Assembly: GCA_023512835.1 (NCBI GenBank)
Contig: CM042086.1
Span: 15,946,309-16,010,308, forward strand
DNA length: 64,000 bases
Source: Taxillus chinensis
Lineage: Eukaryota; Streptophyta; Magnoliopsida; Santalales; Loranthaceae
Direction of reading: 5' to 3'
Under the pieces are notes generated by a model. That model was not told the DNA's origin. It ran no database searches and saw nothing but the letters and a program-made list of their open reading frames with translations. Numbering within the stretch: the stretch's first letter is position 1; every line of letters begins with the position of its first letter. The position numbers and the translations under genes were made by a program. Positions 24,201 to 34,120 of the stretch are shown piece after piece.

Positions 24201-27200
24201 AAATAGTGTAATATGTTTTATGTCTTAATTTATAATTTATATCTTATTTTTATATAGAAATTTTTTTAATATAAATTAATTAGTATAAAAATAATATTAA
24301 TTATTTAATTATTATATTTATATAAACTATTTTAATCAATAATTATAATATTTTTTATTTTAGGATGTCAAATAAAATAAGTGCACTATAAATTTAACTT
24401 CAAATTATAATTTTTAATGCATTTAATTAATTTAAGTAAATAGATATTATTAAATTAATATTAAGAGTTATGTTTATTTATAATTATACATTTCAATTAA
24501 TAATTGCCTATTTTATTATTAAATAAATATTATAAAAGTTAAATGTCAATCAAAATTCATGGATTATATTATAAATTATGAAAATATAATAATATATTTA
24601 TTTGAATGCTTCAATAATATATTGGCGTTTTTTTTAATATAATAACTCATATTATATTATTTAAAGCATATATTTATAGTATTTAATGATTCAAATTTGA
24701 TTGTCTTTTTTTTTTCTATGATTTTTTAAAAAATAATTAAATATTATTTTGTGTCTAAAGTTGTATCTCACCCGAGATGCAACGTGACGTCTGCGACCGT
24801 GACTGCGAACCTTGGTCAAGTGGCTTGAAACCCCCACAACATTGTACCATAAGGATCAGCCATGACTGCCCTCTTATCGTTTTGCCACAGATGCTGGAAT
24901 GTGGAATAGTGAGGAGAGAATTTCTTTTAAAATTTGCAATTAATTTATGTTAGATTTCGGATTTTATGCCCGAGTCACGACCTATCACAAGCTAGAACCT
25001 CATTCAAAAGGGTTAACTGTGGAGATGCTTTTGGGTTCATTACTTTCAATGTATATTGTTCAAAGGAAACCTCACATCTTTTGATGTGGGATTGGGGTGT
25101 TACAATCTCCCTCCACTTATATTCTAGACATCCATATTGAGTCGTGCACATTCAAATCAGATCAAACATACATATCAATTGTCGATGTGAAATGCTTAAA
25201 TGAAACTCTAGAGGCGGTTCTCGGTGTAGCACTTAACTCCACATTACTGGTTGTTGTAGGCTTTGATACCATCTATAAGATTCTGGGTTTTTATGTCTGA
25301 AGCACGGCTCATCACAAGCTAGAACCTTACCGAAAATGGCTAACCAAGGAGATGCTTATGGGTTCATTGGTTTTAATTTATAATTTCCAAAGGAATCCTC
25401 ATCTTTCGATATGAGACCGGGGTGATACAATTTAGTTTGCCTCATTATTTATCCAGATGTGTTAGGGCCTGTTTTGAAACGTTGCTTTTTTCTAAAATGA
25501 ACTTGAGTGATGGTTCTCCATAATACAATTGTAGTTTCTAAAATGAACTTACAAAGTGATTGTTCTCCATATCATTATTTTATTCCAAAAAAACTCTTCA
25601 ACAACTACGGTTGCCAAGCAAATTTTACTTTTTTTTCTTTGAAATAAAAAAACACAAACCAAAAACAGATAGTGGCAATGTTACCAAAGCCTCCTTAGGT
25701 AATTATTGATAGAAATCTAGAAAATTTTTTGTGCCTTATGGAAAGTAGCAGCGATTTTGCTTTTTTCCTCGCTCTTTCAGTAATTTATAAAATCAGTTAT
25801 TCTTTAAATGACTGATAATTCCTTCTGCGTAAACTATTTTTCTAGGGTCACCTGGAATCCTTTGATTCCAACTGGACTCTGAGCTCTGAAAGAGTGATAA
25901 TTGAGCATTTTTTAAAAGGAAAATTTTCTTTTGTTTGTTTCTGAGCTCTGAGTACTATTGTTGAAATATATTTGTGTATGTAGTTTAAATACTGACACTG
26001 TAAAGGGATGGTTTTACAGCATGCTGCAAGGTATCTTGCCAATCAGGAGTGGGTGAAAATTGATTCACTTAAGACGGTTGAAAATACTGCTGTAATACTT
26101 CTTCCTATATGAGTTTTTGTCTAAATAATCTTTTGCTTTAAATATTTTGATTTCCTATGTTTTTGTTTCTAGATACCTATTATCATGCTCGTGGTGGAAG
26201 TCCCCTCAGATCTCATAACCCCTGGTGCTCCTAATGACCAAACACCAAAAGATGATCCAACTCCAAAGACAAAGGAACAAAATAGTCATGTTCAAATTGA
26301 TATGGTTGGTTTAGAAAACTCTATTTCATCGAAGTGTTCATTAATGAATTATCCTAGCGGCAATGATTCAAAATCAGTCCGTCTTGACATCAGTTTCAAG
26401 TCTTCATCACATACCGGACTTCATACCACAGAACTGGTACAGATATATTTTATTTATCCTGTGATCTCATTTTTATTATAACAAACTTTTTGATGAATTG
26501 TAGTAGTATATATATTATCGCTTTTGATGCATTCAATCTATTTATTCCTTAAAACTTAGTAGTTGTGGAGTTGATTTGGTTTTTTGAAATTGATTTTCCT
26601 AGCTTTCAGAATTTTTTCTTTTGAGGCATTGTTCTTTCAATGAGATACTTAGTATATTGATAGAGAAGTTGAAGTTATAATATTAAGAGTTCTTTTGATG
26701 AACATTTATGAGCTCTAAATTTGTGTGCTCAGGTAAAGGAACTTACCGAACAATTTCCAGCAGCTATACCCCTTGCTTTGGTATTAAAAAAGTTCCTGGC
26801 CGATCGCAGTCTGGATCAATCTTACTCTGGTGGCTTAAGTTCATACTGTTTGGTAGGTTATTCTGCACATTCTTGGTTTGAGGGTCTAATGTTTTAAATT
26901 CGGTCTAAGGATTATAAATTTCCTTTTTTCCCTGAGGAAAATTTGATAATTTACTAAAAAGCGTTTTGAATGAGTATTCAATTTGCATGTCATTGTTATT
27001 GTTTTTTAAAATACATACAAAAGCCACAACTTTGCTGATGGCATAATATCTGAAGGACGCATTCTAGTATAATTGGTGAAACACTCATGAAATTCATTTT
27101 GCAGTTGATTTATATTGTTTTCTAAAATACTTACAACAGCCCCAATTTTTCTGGATGGCACAATTTCATCCCAATTATTTGATAAAATGTAATATTGAAA

Positions 27201-30200
27201 GGGCCTTTTTAGCTAACATACTATAAAGATATTTGCTTTAATGTTATGTTTGGTGGGTTATATGAATATTTGTTTTTATTAGAAAGAAGATAAATTTATT
27301 AGGACCATTAAGAAACTGATGAATTCAGCTTGTAGCAAGAATATCAAACCTATCATCCGTAGGAGAGATGTTACAATACACCCCGCCCCTAACAATAAAA
27401 CCTACACTTGCCCTCTGACACGTTGAGGCTTTTTTTTTTGGGCATTTTTGAGAAAAACAGTATCTCAGGCGCCCCCACATGATTTGCCAGATCAGCGCTT
27501 GTTTCCACTAAGTAGGCCTCCTTAAGTGGCCTACCATATCAAGCATTGCCCCATCCTTTCCACAAGTCGACTTTGTGAGAGTCTTGTCTCTGCCCCGAAA
27601 ATGCAAACAACTTTATTCTCTAAACTCCCCTTTTCTAACAAAATCCTTTGCTTCTATTTAGGCAAAAAGATTTCATTAAATGTCTGGAGTGATTTTACCC
27701 CCACCTTTAACAACATTTGAACTTTGCCCACTTACTAGTAAAATTCAAAAACTTTTTATATACTCTCCCAAAGTACTGTAGCTAGATTCCTTTCAATTTT
27801 GCGTTATTAAGATAAGAATGTGGAAGAATAAGAGGAAATACATTGGAAGATTCAAGGGAATGCTTTTGGAAAGGTTTCTCTTAAAAGTGAGATGCTTTTT
27901 TGCGTGCAGTTGCTTTGGTTGGGTCCCAAATTACTTTAACTTAGCCAGGGCCCCAAATGGTAGCCTCAAGTTGATGGCAGTCGGCCTTCTCACTATACAC
28001 CCCAACAACCTAGTAAGACTATGCCCATACACTTTAACACCCATAGTGATCAATTCACTTTATTCAAAATACATCTTGAGGTTAATGATACCCTAAACAT
28101 CCGCATTACATATAATTTGCAGATGAGAAATATGAGATTATACTCATCTTTATTCAGTTACCAATCTTGATACCCTTCGAACTGATGATCAACTGCTTGC
28201 TTTACCATTGAAAGTGGTTGTGTGCGTGTTTGATGAACCGGAGAGGCCTGCTTGTTTTTTCATGTTTGGGGGGATTGGACGTACGCTTTGGGCAGTTTTT
28301 TTTTTTTTTTTTTTTCCGTTTGTCATGTTGTTAATGACTGCTCCTTTTGAGCTGATTGATGTAAATATATTCTACACACAGTTTTTGTATGCAATTTTAT
28401 TCTAATAAAATCTGTATTATAAAAAAATATTGGGCCTAATCATCTCCCAATTCTTTTGAATGAAGGCGGTGATAAAATCGTGACACTGTCTCCACCATTT
28501 TCCTAAAGAGCCATTCTAATTTCCTCCTCGTCCAAAGGTTATTCTAGTAGATCCAAATTCAGCCTATCAAGATGAATGATGCATAATTTAGCTATGGAGA
28601 CTTTTATTTATTTTTATTGAAGTCCTTAAAAATGCTACCATAGCCTCATTGATTTCTTACCTTTCTTTTAAATTTCTCCTCCTCACGTCTATGGAACTGT
28701 AATACATTATGCAATGAGCATTGGCCATTTTGTGAGAAAACTTTATCTTTATTTTATTTTTCCTAAACCAGAAAGACTTGACTTTTGACTCTCGTTTCAC
28801 AAAATAATTAATCCTAAGTACTTAAAAATATTTTGTGACGGGTATCTATTGGTCATCAAGTGTAATTATACTTTGGTTGTTATTCCACCACAATTGAATA
28901 GAGATAGTGTTTTTCCAGTACATTCCAAACTCCTAATGTCTATATGAGAAGGTTTATGTATATGCTCATATTAAACAAACAAATAGTTTATATTAAGCGT
29001 TTCAATCACCCGCTCACGTGGGCCAAAGCTCATAGCTCAGGAGGAACTTAAAACAAACCACACATGCTTCCTCAACTTCAGTCTAGGCTACCTCCACCTT
29101 AGCCACCTAGGTTATCTCGACCTCAAACACACAAGCTCATCTACAATCACATAGGTTCTAAGAGAGAGCAATAAATGAACCAATGGTTATTGACATGGAC
29201 CTATAACCTTGATTGGCTTTCAATTTCTATTATATATATTCGGATATTCCTTAGATTCCATTACGCTATCCAACTTAGTTCCTTTAACTGTATAGTACGT
29301 AATAAAAACTTTATGGGTCCAAAGAATTAGGCTTTGAATATCAAGGTAATACATGATGAACATCTTAAGTGTTGTTGCGTGCTCATAGTCTCCCCATCTT
29401 AAGTGTTGAACATAATGTTGACTTAGAAAGGTTTTAACTTCTATTTTAGTAAATTATGTGTTGATCTTAGCCCGGACTTTTGTTTCTGATGTCAATTAAA
29501 ATTCACTTTTTATGCTTGTAAATAATTTTTTTTGTCATGTTTTGTGTTGCTCTGTTGATATGATATTGAAATATACAATGATTCTCTATAGCTGGTAACC
29601 CTAAAATATGTTTACTCTTTGTAGGTGTTACTGATCATACGATTTCTTCAGCATGAGCATCATCTTGGCCGTCCTATAAACCAAGTAAAATGTCTTTGAG
29701 TTTTTCTTTCCATGTTGTACTTTAATAATCATGCCCAAAAAGTGCTTAAATTATAGTGAATTTTGGATTTTGAATGGGTAAAATGACCAATATAGAAAAT
29801 ATTGATCTGTTTTTTAAATATTTACAACCATCAAATAGATTTCGAAGAATTAAATTTAGGTTAATGGAATTGAGTGCAACACTTTTTTAAGTCTTGCTGT
29901 CACTTCTTTTCATCTTCTTATGATGATACACAAATGCTTATCTCTTATTAAACTCTCTGTGCTGCTGTTGTAGAGTTACGGAAGCCTTTTAATGGATTTT
30001 CTTTACTTCTTTGGGTAAGTGAAAAGTTACAAATCATGCTGTTTGCAACTTTAAAAATGATTTTCAAATCTGATTTCACATTACTGTTGTGCACAGTTGA
30101 ATCTCTCTAGTTTGAAAATTCATGGTTAGGAGTTGTCTTCTGTTTATGAATCTGATTTATGATTATACCAGGAATGTTTTTGATCCTCGTGAAATGCGTA

Positions 30201-30793
30201 TTTCAGTTCAGGGTAGTGGAGTGTATATTAAGCGGGAAAGAGGACATAGGTAAGTGTTCCACCTTTCCACCCCCTCTTTTTGGATGGAATGTACATAGTT
30301 TTAGTGCCTAAAATTTTGGATCTTATGTTGATCTATGATCTATCACTGAATGTTGTAGCATTGATCCAATCCACATTGACGATCCTCTTTTTCCAACAAA
30401 TAATGTGGGGAGGAATTGCTTCCGAATACACCAATGCATCAAGGTTTGCTTGCAATCCAACTTCTTTTGACAAATTGGGCAAATTAACTACTGTGATATT
30501 ATTGCTTCCTACCATGAGTTTTGGCATATATTTCTTCTTAAATGTAAGGCCCTAAAATGGCTGCAAGAAAAACTAAAATCTGAATAACCTGATGTCGACT
30601 GAATTTTTTTTCTCATTGTCATTGCTGTATGACAAATCTTATATTTAAAGGATATTGAATTGTGCAGGCTTTTGCAGATGCGTTTTCTGTTCTGGAGAAT
30701 GACCTCTCATGTCTTCCCAGTGATGCTGACTCAAGTACCAGGCCACCGCACAGGTTGCTTCATAAAATTGTTCCTAGCATTGATTGTTTGTAG
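7909..30793 (+). CDS. PAP/OAS1-type nucleotidyltransferase, 15 exons
   Basis: Exons read as 7909-8775, 15803-16357, 16464-16574, 16667-18913, 18997-19113, 19240-19422, 19505-19567, 26020-26091, 26173-26436, 26733-26852, 29625-29684, 29974-30014, 30172-30249, 30359-30443 and 30668-30793. All junctions are GT-AG and in frame, giving 1662 residues. The N-terminal two thirds is low-complexity and Ser-rich, with an RGRGRGR patch in exon 4. Exon 6 carries the nucleotidyltransferase motif GSTASG (from residue 1335) with SDVDLVV (Asp1347, Asp1349). Exons 10-14 carry the poly(A)-polymerase substrate-binding region, including LLMDFLYFFGNVFD and IDDPLFPTNNVGRNCFRI. It resembles Arabidopsis At3g61690-type proteins of the Trf4/5 group, which would add nucleotides to RNA 3' ends. 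The third catalytic acid is not at the usual place: IPIIMLVVEV lacks Asp there, so activity is uncertain. Met at 7936 is an alternative in-frame start. Introns 1, 7 and 10 are enlarged by retroelements. Confidence 0.88.
8013..8037 (+). repeat. Telomere-like AACCCT run inside exon 1
   Basis: Four tandem AACCCT units, the plant telomere repeat read on the C-rich strand, lie within the coding sequence and encode alternating Asn-Pro. Such telo-box sequences are common in 5' regions of plant genes linked to growth and translation. Here the run is translated, about 105 bases past the ATG. Confidence 0.75.
9375..9492 (-). repeat. Copia 1 LTR edge, left copy
   Basis: The block beginning AGTAGAAAATAAGAG matches the copy at 13870-13996 and shares ATTGATCATATTAGATGAAT. 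In the antisense element it is the outer edge of the 3' LTR. The full left LTR probably runs on to near 9590, where a pyrimidine run (TTTCTAATTTTCTTCCTC) is the complement of the polypurine tract. Confidence 0.7.
9679..10149 (-). pseudogene. Copia RNase H remnant
   Basis: The minus-strand frame encodes the Copia RNase H: YTDSDFAGS, STSVYISFLGGNLITW, SSTEAEYRAL and FCDNIAAIEI are all present, so the acidic active-site residues (Asp in YTD, Glu in TEAEY, Asp in FCDN) remain. This is the best kept part of the element. It stops before the usual end of the polyprotein. Confidence 0.88.
10238..11201 (-). pseudogene. Copia reverse transcriptase remnant
   Basis: Two broken minus-strand frames. 10647-11201 carries GCKWVLIVKYKSDGTVERCK, KARLVVKGYTQ and FNVKNVFLHGDL, where the usual catalytic Asp of DVKNAF has become Asn. 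Between the frames, around 10500-10530, the strand still reads YLDDMIIT, the active-site box. 10238-10477 holds the thumb region (MKDLEDLKYFFGIKVSRS). Frame breaks between the pieces and the Asn change show it is inactive. Confidence 0.87.
11573..11670. repeat. 42-base tandem repeat inside Copia 1
   Basis: Two full copies and a third partial copy of a unit beginning ACCGGCTGCGATTGAGA and ending CCACAGCAGACTCCAA start at 11573, 11615 and 11656. It is GC-rich in an AT-rich setting and sits between the RT and integrase parts of Copia 1, in about 300 bases (roughly 11400-11700) that do not read as polyprotein. It is probably part of a separate insertion. Confidence 0.75.
12262..12690 (-). pseudogene. 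Copia integrase remnant
   Basis: Two short minus-strand frames. 12262-12495 includes FHSDNSREFVNQPLVDFF, the integrase core around the second Asp, then a degraded form of the usual NGVAERKNR block. 12502-12690 covers the preceding core region with broken frame. The catalytic triad is not complete. Confidence 0.7.
13083..13265 (-). pseudogene. Copia aspartic protease remnant
   Basis: The frame reads IWVINIGATDHMTNNLSLI, matching the WxxDSGATxHM protease box of Copia elements. The catalytic Asp-Ser is replaced by Asn-Ile, so the protease is dead. It lies upstream (to the right on the plus strand) of the integrase, as expected. Confidence 0.75.
13858..13869 (-). other. Copia 1 primer binding site
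   Basis: On the minus strand this reads TGTTATCAGAGC, one base from the common plant primer site TGGTATCAGAGC complementary to initiator tRNA-Met. It directly abuts the LTR fragment at 13870, which fixes the orientation of the element and the inner edge of its 5' LTR. Confidence 0.75.
13997..14197 (-). mobile_element. Second Copia RNase H fragment fused to the LTR
   Basis: Directly after the truncated LTR, the minus strand again reads as a Copia RNase H: HLDNMDYPDSNFVGSKLDKK, then AEYRALHH. It is a diverged relative of the region at 9840-10080, not an identical copy. Only about 200 bases remain. The LTR of Copia 1 is cut where this fragment begins, so two elements were joined by deletion or recombination. 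Confidence 0.72.
14198..15802. other. Rest of intron 1
   Basis: AT-rich intron sequence with no gene. It contains an ATT microsatellite at 15181-15214. The acceptor site is at 15801-15802, just before ACTGATGAGATTC. Confidence 0.6.
17041..17370 (+). repeat. Internal duplication of ~55 codons in exon 4
   Basis: The translated sequence repeats with a period near 165 bases. Unit 1 (about 17041-17208) has EQITSSKSNGNSHVVMEC and NTETCTGDCRASSNL; unit 2 (about 17209-17370) has KQPIISSRSSSASHVGMEC and NTETCTGDCRLVPNL. The frame is kept. It adds length to the low-complexity part of the nucleotidyltransferase. Confidence 0.75.
19943..20830. mobile_element. Possible Pack-type DNA transposon in intron 7
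   Basis: A GC-rich island (20060-20640) with a gene fragment is bordered by AT-rich ends that resemble each other in inverted orientation. The left end begins TTAAAGCATTTCTAA (19945-19959); the reverse complement of the right end gives CTAAAAACATCTCTAA (20813-20828). Both subterminal parts are dense in AGCTA/TAGCT motifs. This fits a non-autonomous Mutator-like or similar element that captured host coding sequence. No clear target-site duplication was found and no transposase is present, so the class is open. Confidence 0.45.
20163..20606 (-). pseudogene. Captured ARM-repeat (U-box E3-like) fragment
   Basis: The minus-strand frame reads TLQAKLDAIFALHNLYTLN, SEKAMSLLKQVVSP and NESATKILSAMCRSN. 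This resembles the armadillo repeats of plant U-box E3 ligase-type proteins (AKLDAxxALYNLST..., EKA..LLE..., ..AVGALLTMC). It lacks a U-box, has no proper start, and lies antisense inside an intron, so it is a fragment and not a working gene. The 5' part (QRWRSNQPRHR) is Arg/Ser-rich and not recognisable. Confidence 0.6.
22385..22621 (-). pseudogene. Copia 2 reverse transcriptase, N-terminal part
   Basis: The frame reads FAIKVNPNGLVARLKAHLVA, GYAQRYGVEYYNTFSHIAKL and HQLDIKNAFF. Here the Asp of DIKNAF is kept. The frame shifts soon after, at the position of HGDL. The remainder of the RT (SLYGLKP, ILLVVYVNDIIITGSD) continues in other frames down to about 22160. Confidence 0.85.
22646..23470 (-). 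pseudogene. Copia 2 integrase and linker
   Basis: A 274-codon open frame. It starts in CVDTPSQNSVAERKNRKLFK, the conserved end of the integrase core with its catalytic Glu. It continues through FWANVVSTTCFLINRMPS and RPHVFLGYLRLRKEYRYY, a Ser/Pro-rich linker, and ends near the start of RT (WYQAMLDEMHVLDKNGTWDL). The integrase start lies upstream at 23629-23856, out of frame. Confidence 0.87.
24949..25433. repeat. Direct repeat pair of ~150 bases
   Basis: Blocks at about 24949-25105 and 25282-25433 share CACAAGCTAGAACCT, GGAGATGCTT(T/A)TGGGTTCATT and a final G(G/A)GGTG(T/A)TACAAT. They diverge by roughly a quarter. The spacing of about 333 bases and the conserved edges suggest a duplicated non-coding repeat or a very degraded small retroelement. 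The class is unknown. It lies in intron 7. Confidence 0.6.
27290..28980 (-). mobile_element. L1-type LINE remnant (intron 10)
   Basis: On the minus strand this reads as fragments of an L1 reverse transcriptase in broken frames. They include PLDEEEIRMAL with NGGDS (about 28480-28540), a SELITMGV stretch (about 28040), an LRLPFGALAKLK block like GLPLGA (27939-27969) and NLPMYFLLFFHI (about 27825-27850). Their order and spacing fit an L1 ORF2. The 3' end is probably near 27290. About 170 bases with a T run (28260-28430) interrupt it. It is antisense to the host gene. Confidence 0.62.
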
Positions 30794-33469
30794 GTTTCAA
30801 AGACCCAAACTTCAAGCCAAAGACTCAGAGGTTATCACAGGTTATTGTTCTCAAAAGTTTATTGTGTGATCAGCTCTGGTCTCTGTGAGTCCGAAGTGAT
30901 AAATCCTTGCACAAAAGGAGTTTCCATGCTTGTCCAGTTAGTTCATATCGGCTATACAGCATAATAAATGACCACGGACAATGAACACATTTGGAAGGTG
31001 GTAATATACTGTCTTCCCGCTATTGTAGAATCTTGGAGCAAGTTTTGTTCGCCTTTATTTTCGCACTAGAGAATGGTGTCAGGCAAGATCAGTTCAGTGC
31101 CGCCTCTAGGCCTAAATGAGTTTTGGGGCTTGGGGTGGTATTATACAGTTGGCGAGTTCAGTATGCTGGCATGAAAATGGTGCAGTGCTGTGTACAGTGT
31201 ATGGGTTAAGCTAGTGTGTTATAGTGAGTACAGAATTGATTTGATCTCTACAGGCAATCAATGTCTCTTCAGAGGTCCTTCTTTGAAGACCAAATGTGCA
31301 TAAAAAGTTCTGGTCAGTGCATATGGCGGTGCTCCAGAACAAGCTACACTTCCAAAGTTCTTTCATTGGCCCTCTTCATTCGAGCTCACCTTAAATTCTT
31401 TACCAGATGGGGAACCATTTTCAGCAAGTGAGGTCTTGCAACTTGAAGGAATTTTGTCTAATACCTTTCTGGAAAAAATTCACTCGTGCAGGATGTTGCT
31501 CTCCAACGCGTCAGATTGTCATGTGGATTTCAGCAGTAAAGGAATGAAGATTTTGTAAGCTTTATATAATCTAATACACAGAATGAAAGGCCACCGTAAC
31601 TGTCTCATTCAAAGCACGTGTGAGATTTCTCAAATTCAATGGGATTCAAATTATTGATGCAAGAGAATCGAACCTCTAAATCTTTTGAAGAGAGTTGCTG
31701 TGCTTGCTTGGTGCTGGCTCGGGATGGTGAGATACATTATCTGTCATTAACAAGTTTATTATTATCTGGTGACTAGTGAAATGACAGCATATGATCTTCA
31801 GGGTCAATGGAGGCTGCTCGATCAATCTGCTGGTATTTAAGGAAATTTGATCATATTGTTTCTTCAAAAATACATTCTTCTTCTGTAAGTGAGATGAAGA
31901 CCTTTCTATTGCAAGATTACTTGATGGTGATGTGGAATTTAGCAAGAGTCTTGCTACAGAAGTCACAGAGCACGTTTAACTTGGCCACATCCTGGTAATA
32001 ACCATATCGTAGCACAGGCGCATGTTAAAATCCAATTGAATTGCAGACCAGTTGTATGGTATGATTTTTTGGTTGTGTAGTATGACAATGTAGTAAAGGG
32101 TGCCCCCTGTGATTAACAAGCTAAAATGGTTTTAACTTGTTAAAACGGTTATAACTTGTTAAAACTGTTTTAACAGAACATTAGGTGTTAAAATCCATGT
32201 ATGTTACATAATTATTTTTGTTTTAAAAATAGAATTCAGAATTTAAAAACTATTTGGTATATTCGTTTTCTGAATAAAGTAATATTTTGTTTAAATTTTG
32301 ATTTGTAACTGTTTTGAAAAATAACTTTTCATGTATTTTTTATTTCAAATTTAAACTCATTCTGGACACTCAAATTATTATTATTTTTATTTTGCTTTTC
32401 TTTACTTTCTTTCCTGGTCATATTTCATTTTTCTTTAATTTATGTTTGACCTGGTTTTAAATAAAACACAATTTAATATATATATTCTTTCATATCAATC
32501 AAATATGTTTTTAAAATTCAAAATTTAAGTCTCAATTCCAATAAAGATTTAAATTGTGAAATTAAAATACAAAAATAAAAGCACAGATCAAATGACTCTT
32601 TAGTTTTCACTTCTGGGTTATTGAAGAAACAGAAAGAATTCATAGAATGGTGTCCTTTGTGATATTATTATAATTTTTGAAAAGCATATTGCTAATTTTG
32701 TTTTGTTTTCCTGTTTATACATAGTTGAATTTATAGTTTTTACTGGGCTTGTTGTTTTCCTGTCCCCATATATGACATTATTGAGAATGAACAAACAGTA
32801 CTTCCTAAATCTTGGACCTAGGATGTGATGCCTTGGGAAATGAAACTGTCATTTAGACTACTATGTTGGTCTTCTAATAAAATGGCGTTTTACTGACATT
32901 ATTGGACGTTGGACCTTTATGTTGTAATTTTTTCACTAACGGTTGTTATTCCCGATTTGGATTGAGTGTATGCTTTGTAAAACACTACAGCAAACTTTAG
33001 AATTTCTTATGCCATACTTACAGGTAATGCAAATTCCTCAAAAGATTTGTTTGATTTGAGATGGAGAACTATAGCATTTCTTATGAACTCACTCTGTTGA
33101 TTGGTCATTTCTTATAAACTCACTCTGTTCTCTTGTAATATGTTAGTCTTTCAATGTCTTCTAGCAGCATAAACTCACAAATAGATACATGCACGTGTGC
33201 CGACTCATCTCATACAATAATCCGCTGATTAGGAGCTGGCTCAAGTCAAGGGCAACAGTATCAAACTTTCAACGTGATCTCCCAGAACTCTGCCTAGTGC
33301 GGAAATATGCTCATGGTAAGATATATTTGCTGCGATTATCAAACCAGGGGACTGGTTTGGCTTAGAAGCAAATGCCGGTCTCTGTATTGTATGTGCAATT
33401 GTTTCACTTGTAATGGCGTGAGAGTAATTGATATTTCTTAGTTCTCTTTTAAGGAAGGTTTAAGGTTTA
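30794..33469 (+). other. 3' flank of the nucleotidyltransferase gene
   Basis: Moderate-GC sequence just past the stop codon (to about 31600) is probably 3' UTR, as it has no frame but is less AT-rich than the region beyond. A motif GAATCGAACCTC near 31665 resembles a tRNA T-loop on the minus strand, but no matching acceptor stem is present. No gene is seen from 31600 to 33469. Confidence 0.4.
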
Positions 33470-34120
33470 AGTCGTATAAATAAAAACCTTATATCTAAGA
33501 AGGTTTCGAACGCTCCTCTTTGCTTTCCGTGGAGGTTGGTCTGGAAGGTTTCGGTCCCTCCTCGAGTGAGTTTTTTTGTTTGGTCTGCAGTGCTTGGGAG
33601 GATCCTTACGGCGGATAACTTGCGCCGTCGTGGTATGGTGGTGGTTAGCTGTTGTTTCTTGTGTTAGGCGGACGCTGAATCTATTGATCACATTTTTCTT
33701 CATTGTTCGTTTGCTCGGGAGCTTTGGGACATGTTTCTTGGTTTGTTTGGGCTTCCTTGGGTGATGCCTCGGGGTATGGTTGATTTATTTTCTTGCTGGG
33801 CTAGTTGTGTGGGTCGCAGGTCGTCACTTTGGTGTGTTATTCCTCATTGTATCTTGTGGTGTCTTTGGTGTGAGCGGAATGTTAGGCTATTTGATAATCG
33901 CGCGCTTCGCGTGGTTGAGTTTAAGGCTTGTGTTTTGCGTTCTCTTCTAGGGTGGCTCTCTGCCTCGGGTTCATGTTTTTCTTGTATTGTGGATGTTGAT
34001 GGGTGTTTCTTTTGAATTGGGTGTTGCCTGTTTGTTGTTTCTTATTCTTTTGTACCTTTTCTCTTAGTGTATTTCTTGTGTACTTTGTTTTTAATAAAGT
34101 TTATTATTACTTAAAAAAAA
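33470..34120 (+). pseudogene. 5'-truncated L1 LINE end with zf-RVT domain
   Basis: The plus strand reads FPWRLVWKV, PPRVSFFVWSAVLGRIL, DHIFLHCSFARELW, LWCVIPHCILWCLWCERNVR and FDNRA. This is the zinc-binding reverse transcriptase C-terminal region (zf-RVT) of plant L1 LINEs. A TAG at 33665-33667 interrupts the frame next to the zinc ligands (CCFLC, then stop, then ADAESIDH). It ends in TAATAAAGTTTATTATTACTT and an A run near 34120. Severe 5' truncation and a 3' A tail are typical of LINE copies. Confidence 0.87.

Noticed and set aside
31640..31700. tRNA-like GGTTCGATTC on the minus strand
   Set aside because: No matching acceptor stem or anticodon arm could be placed at the right distance.
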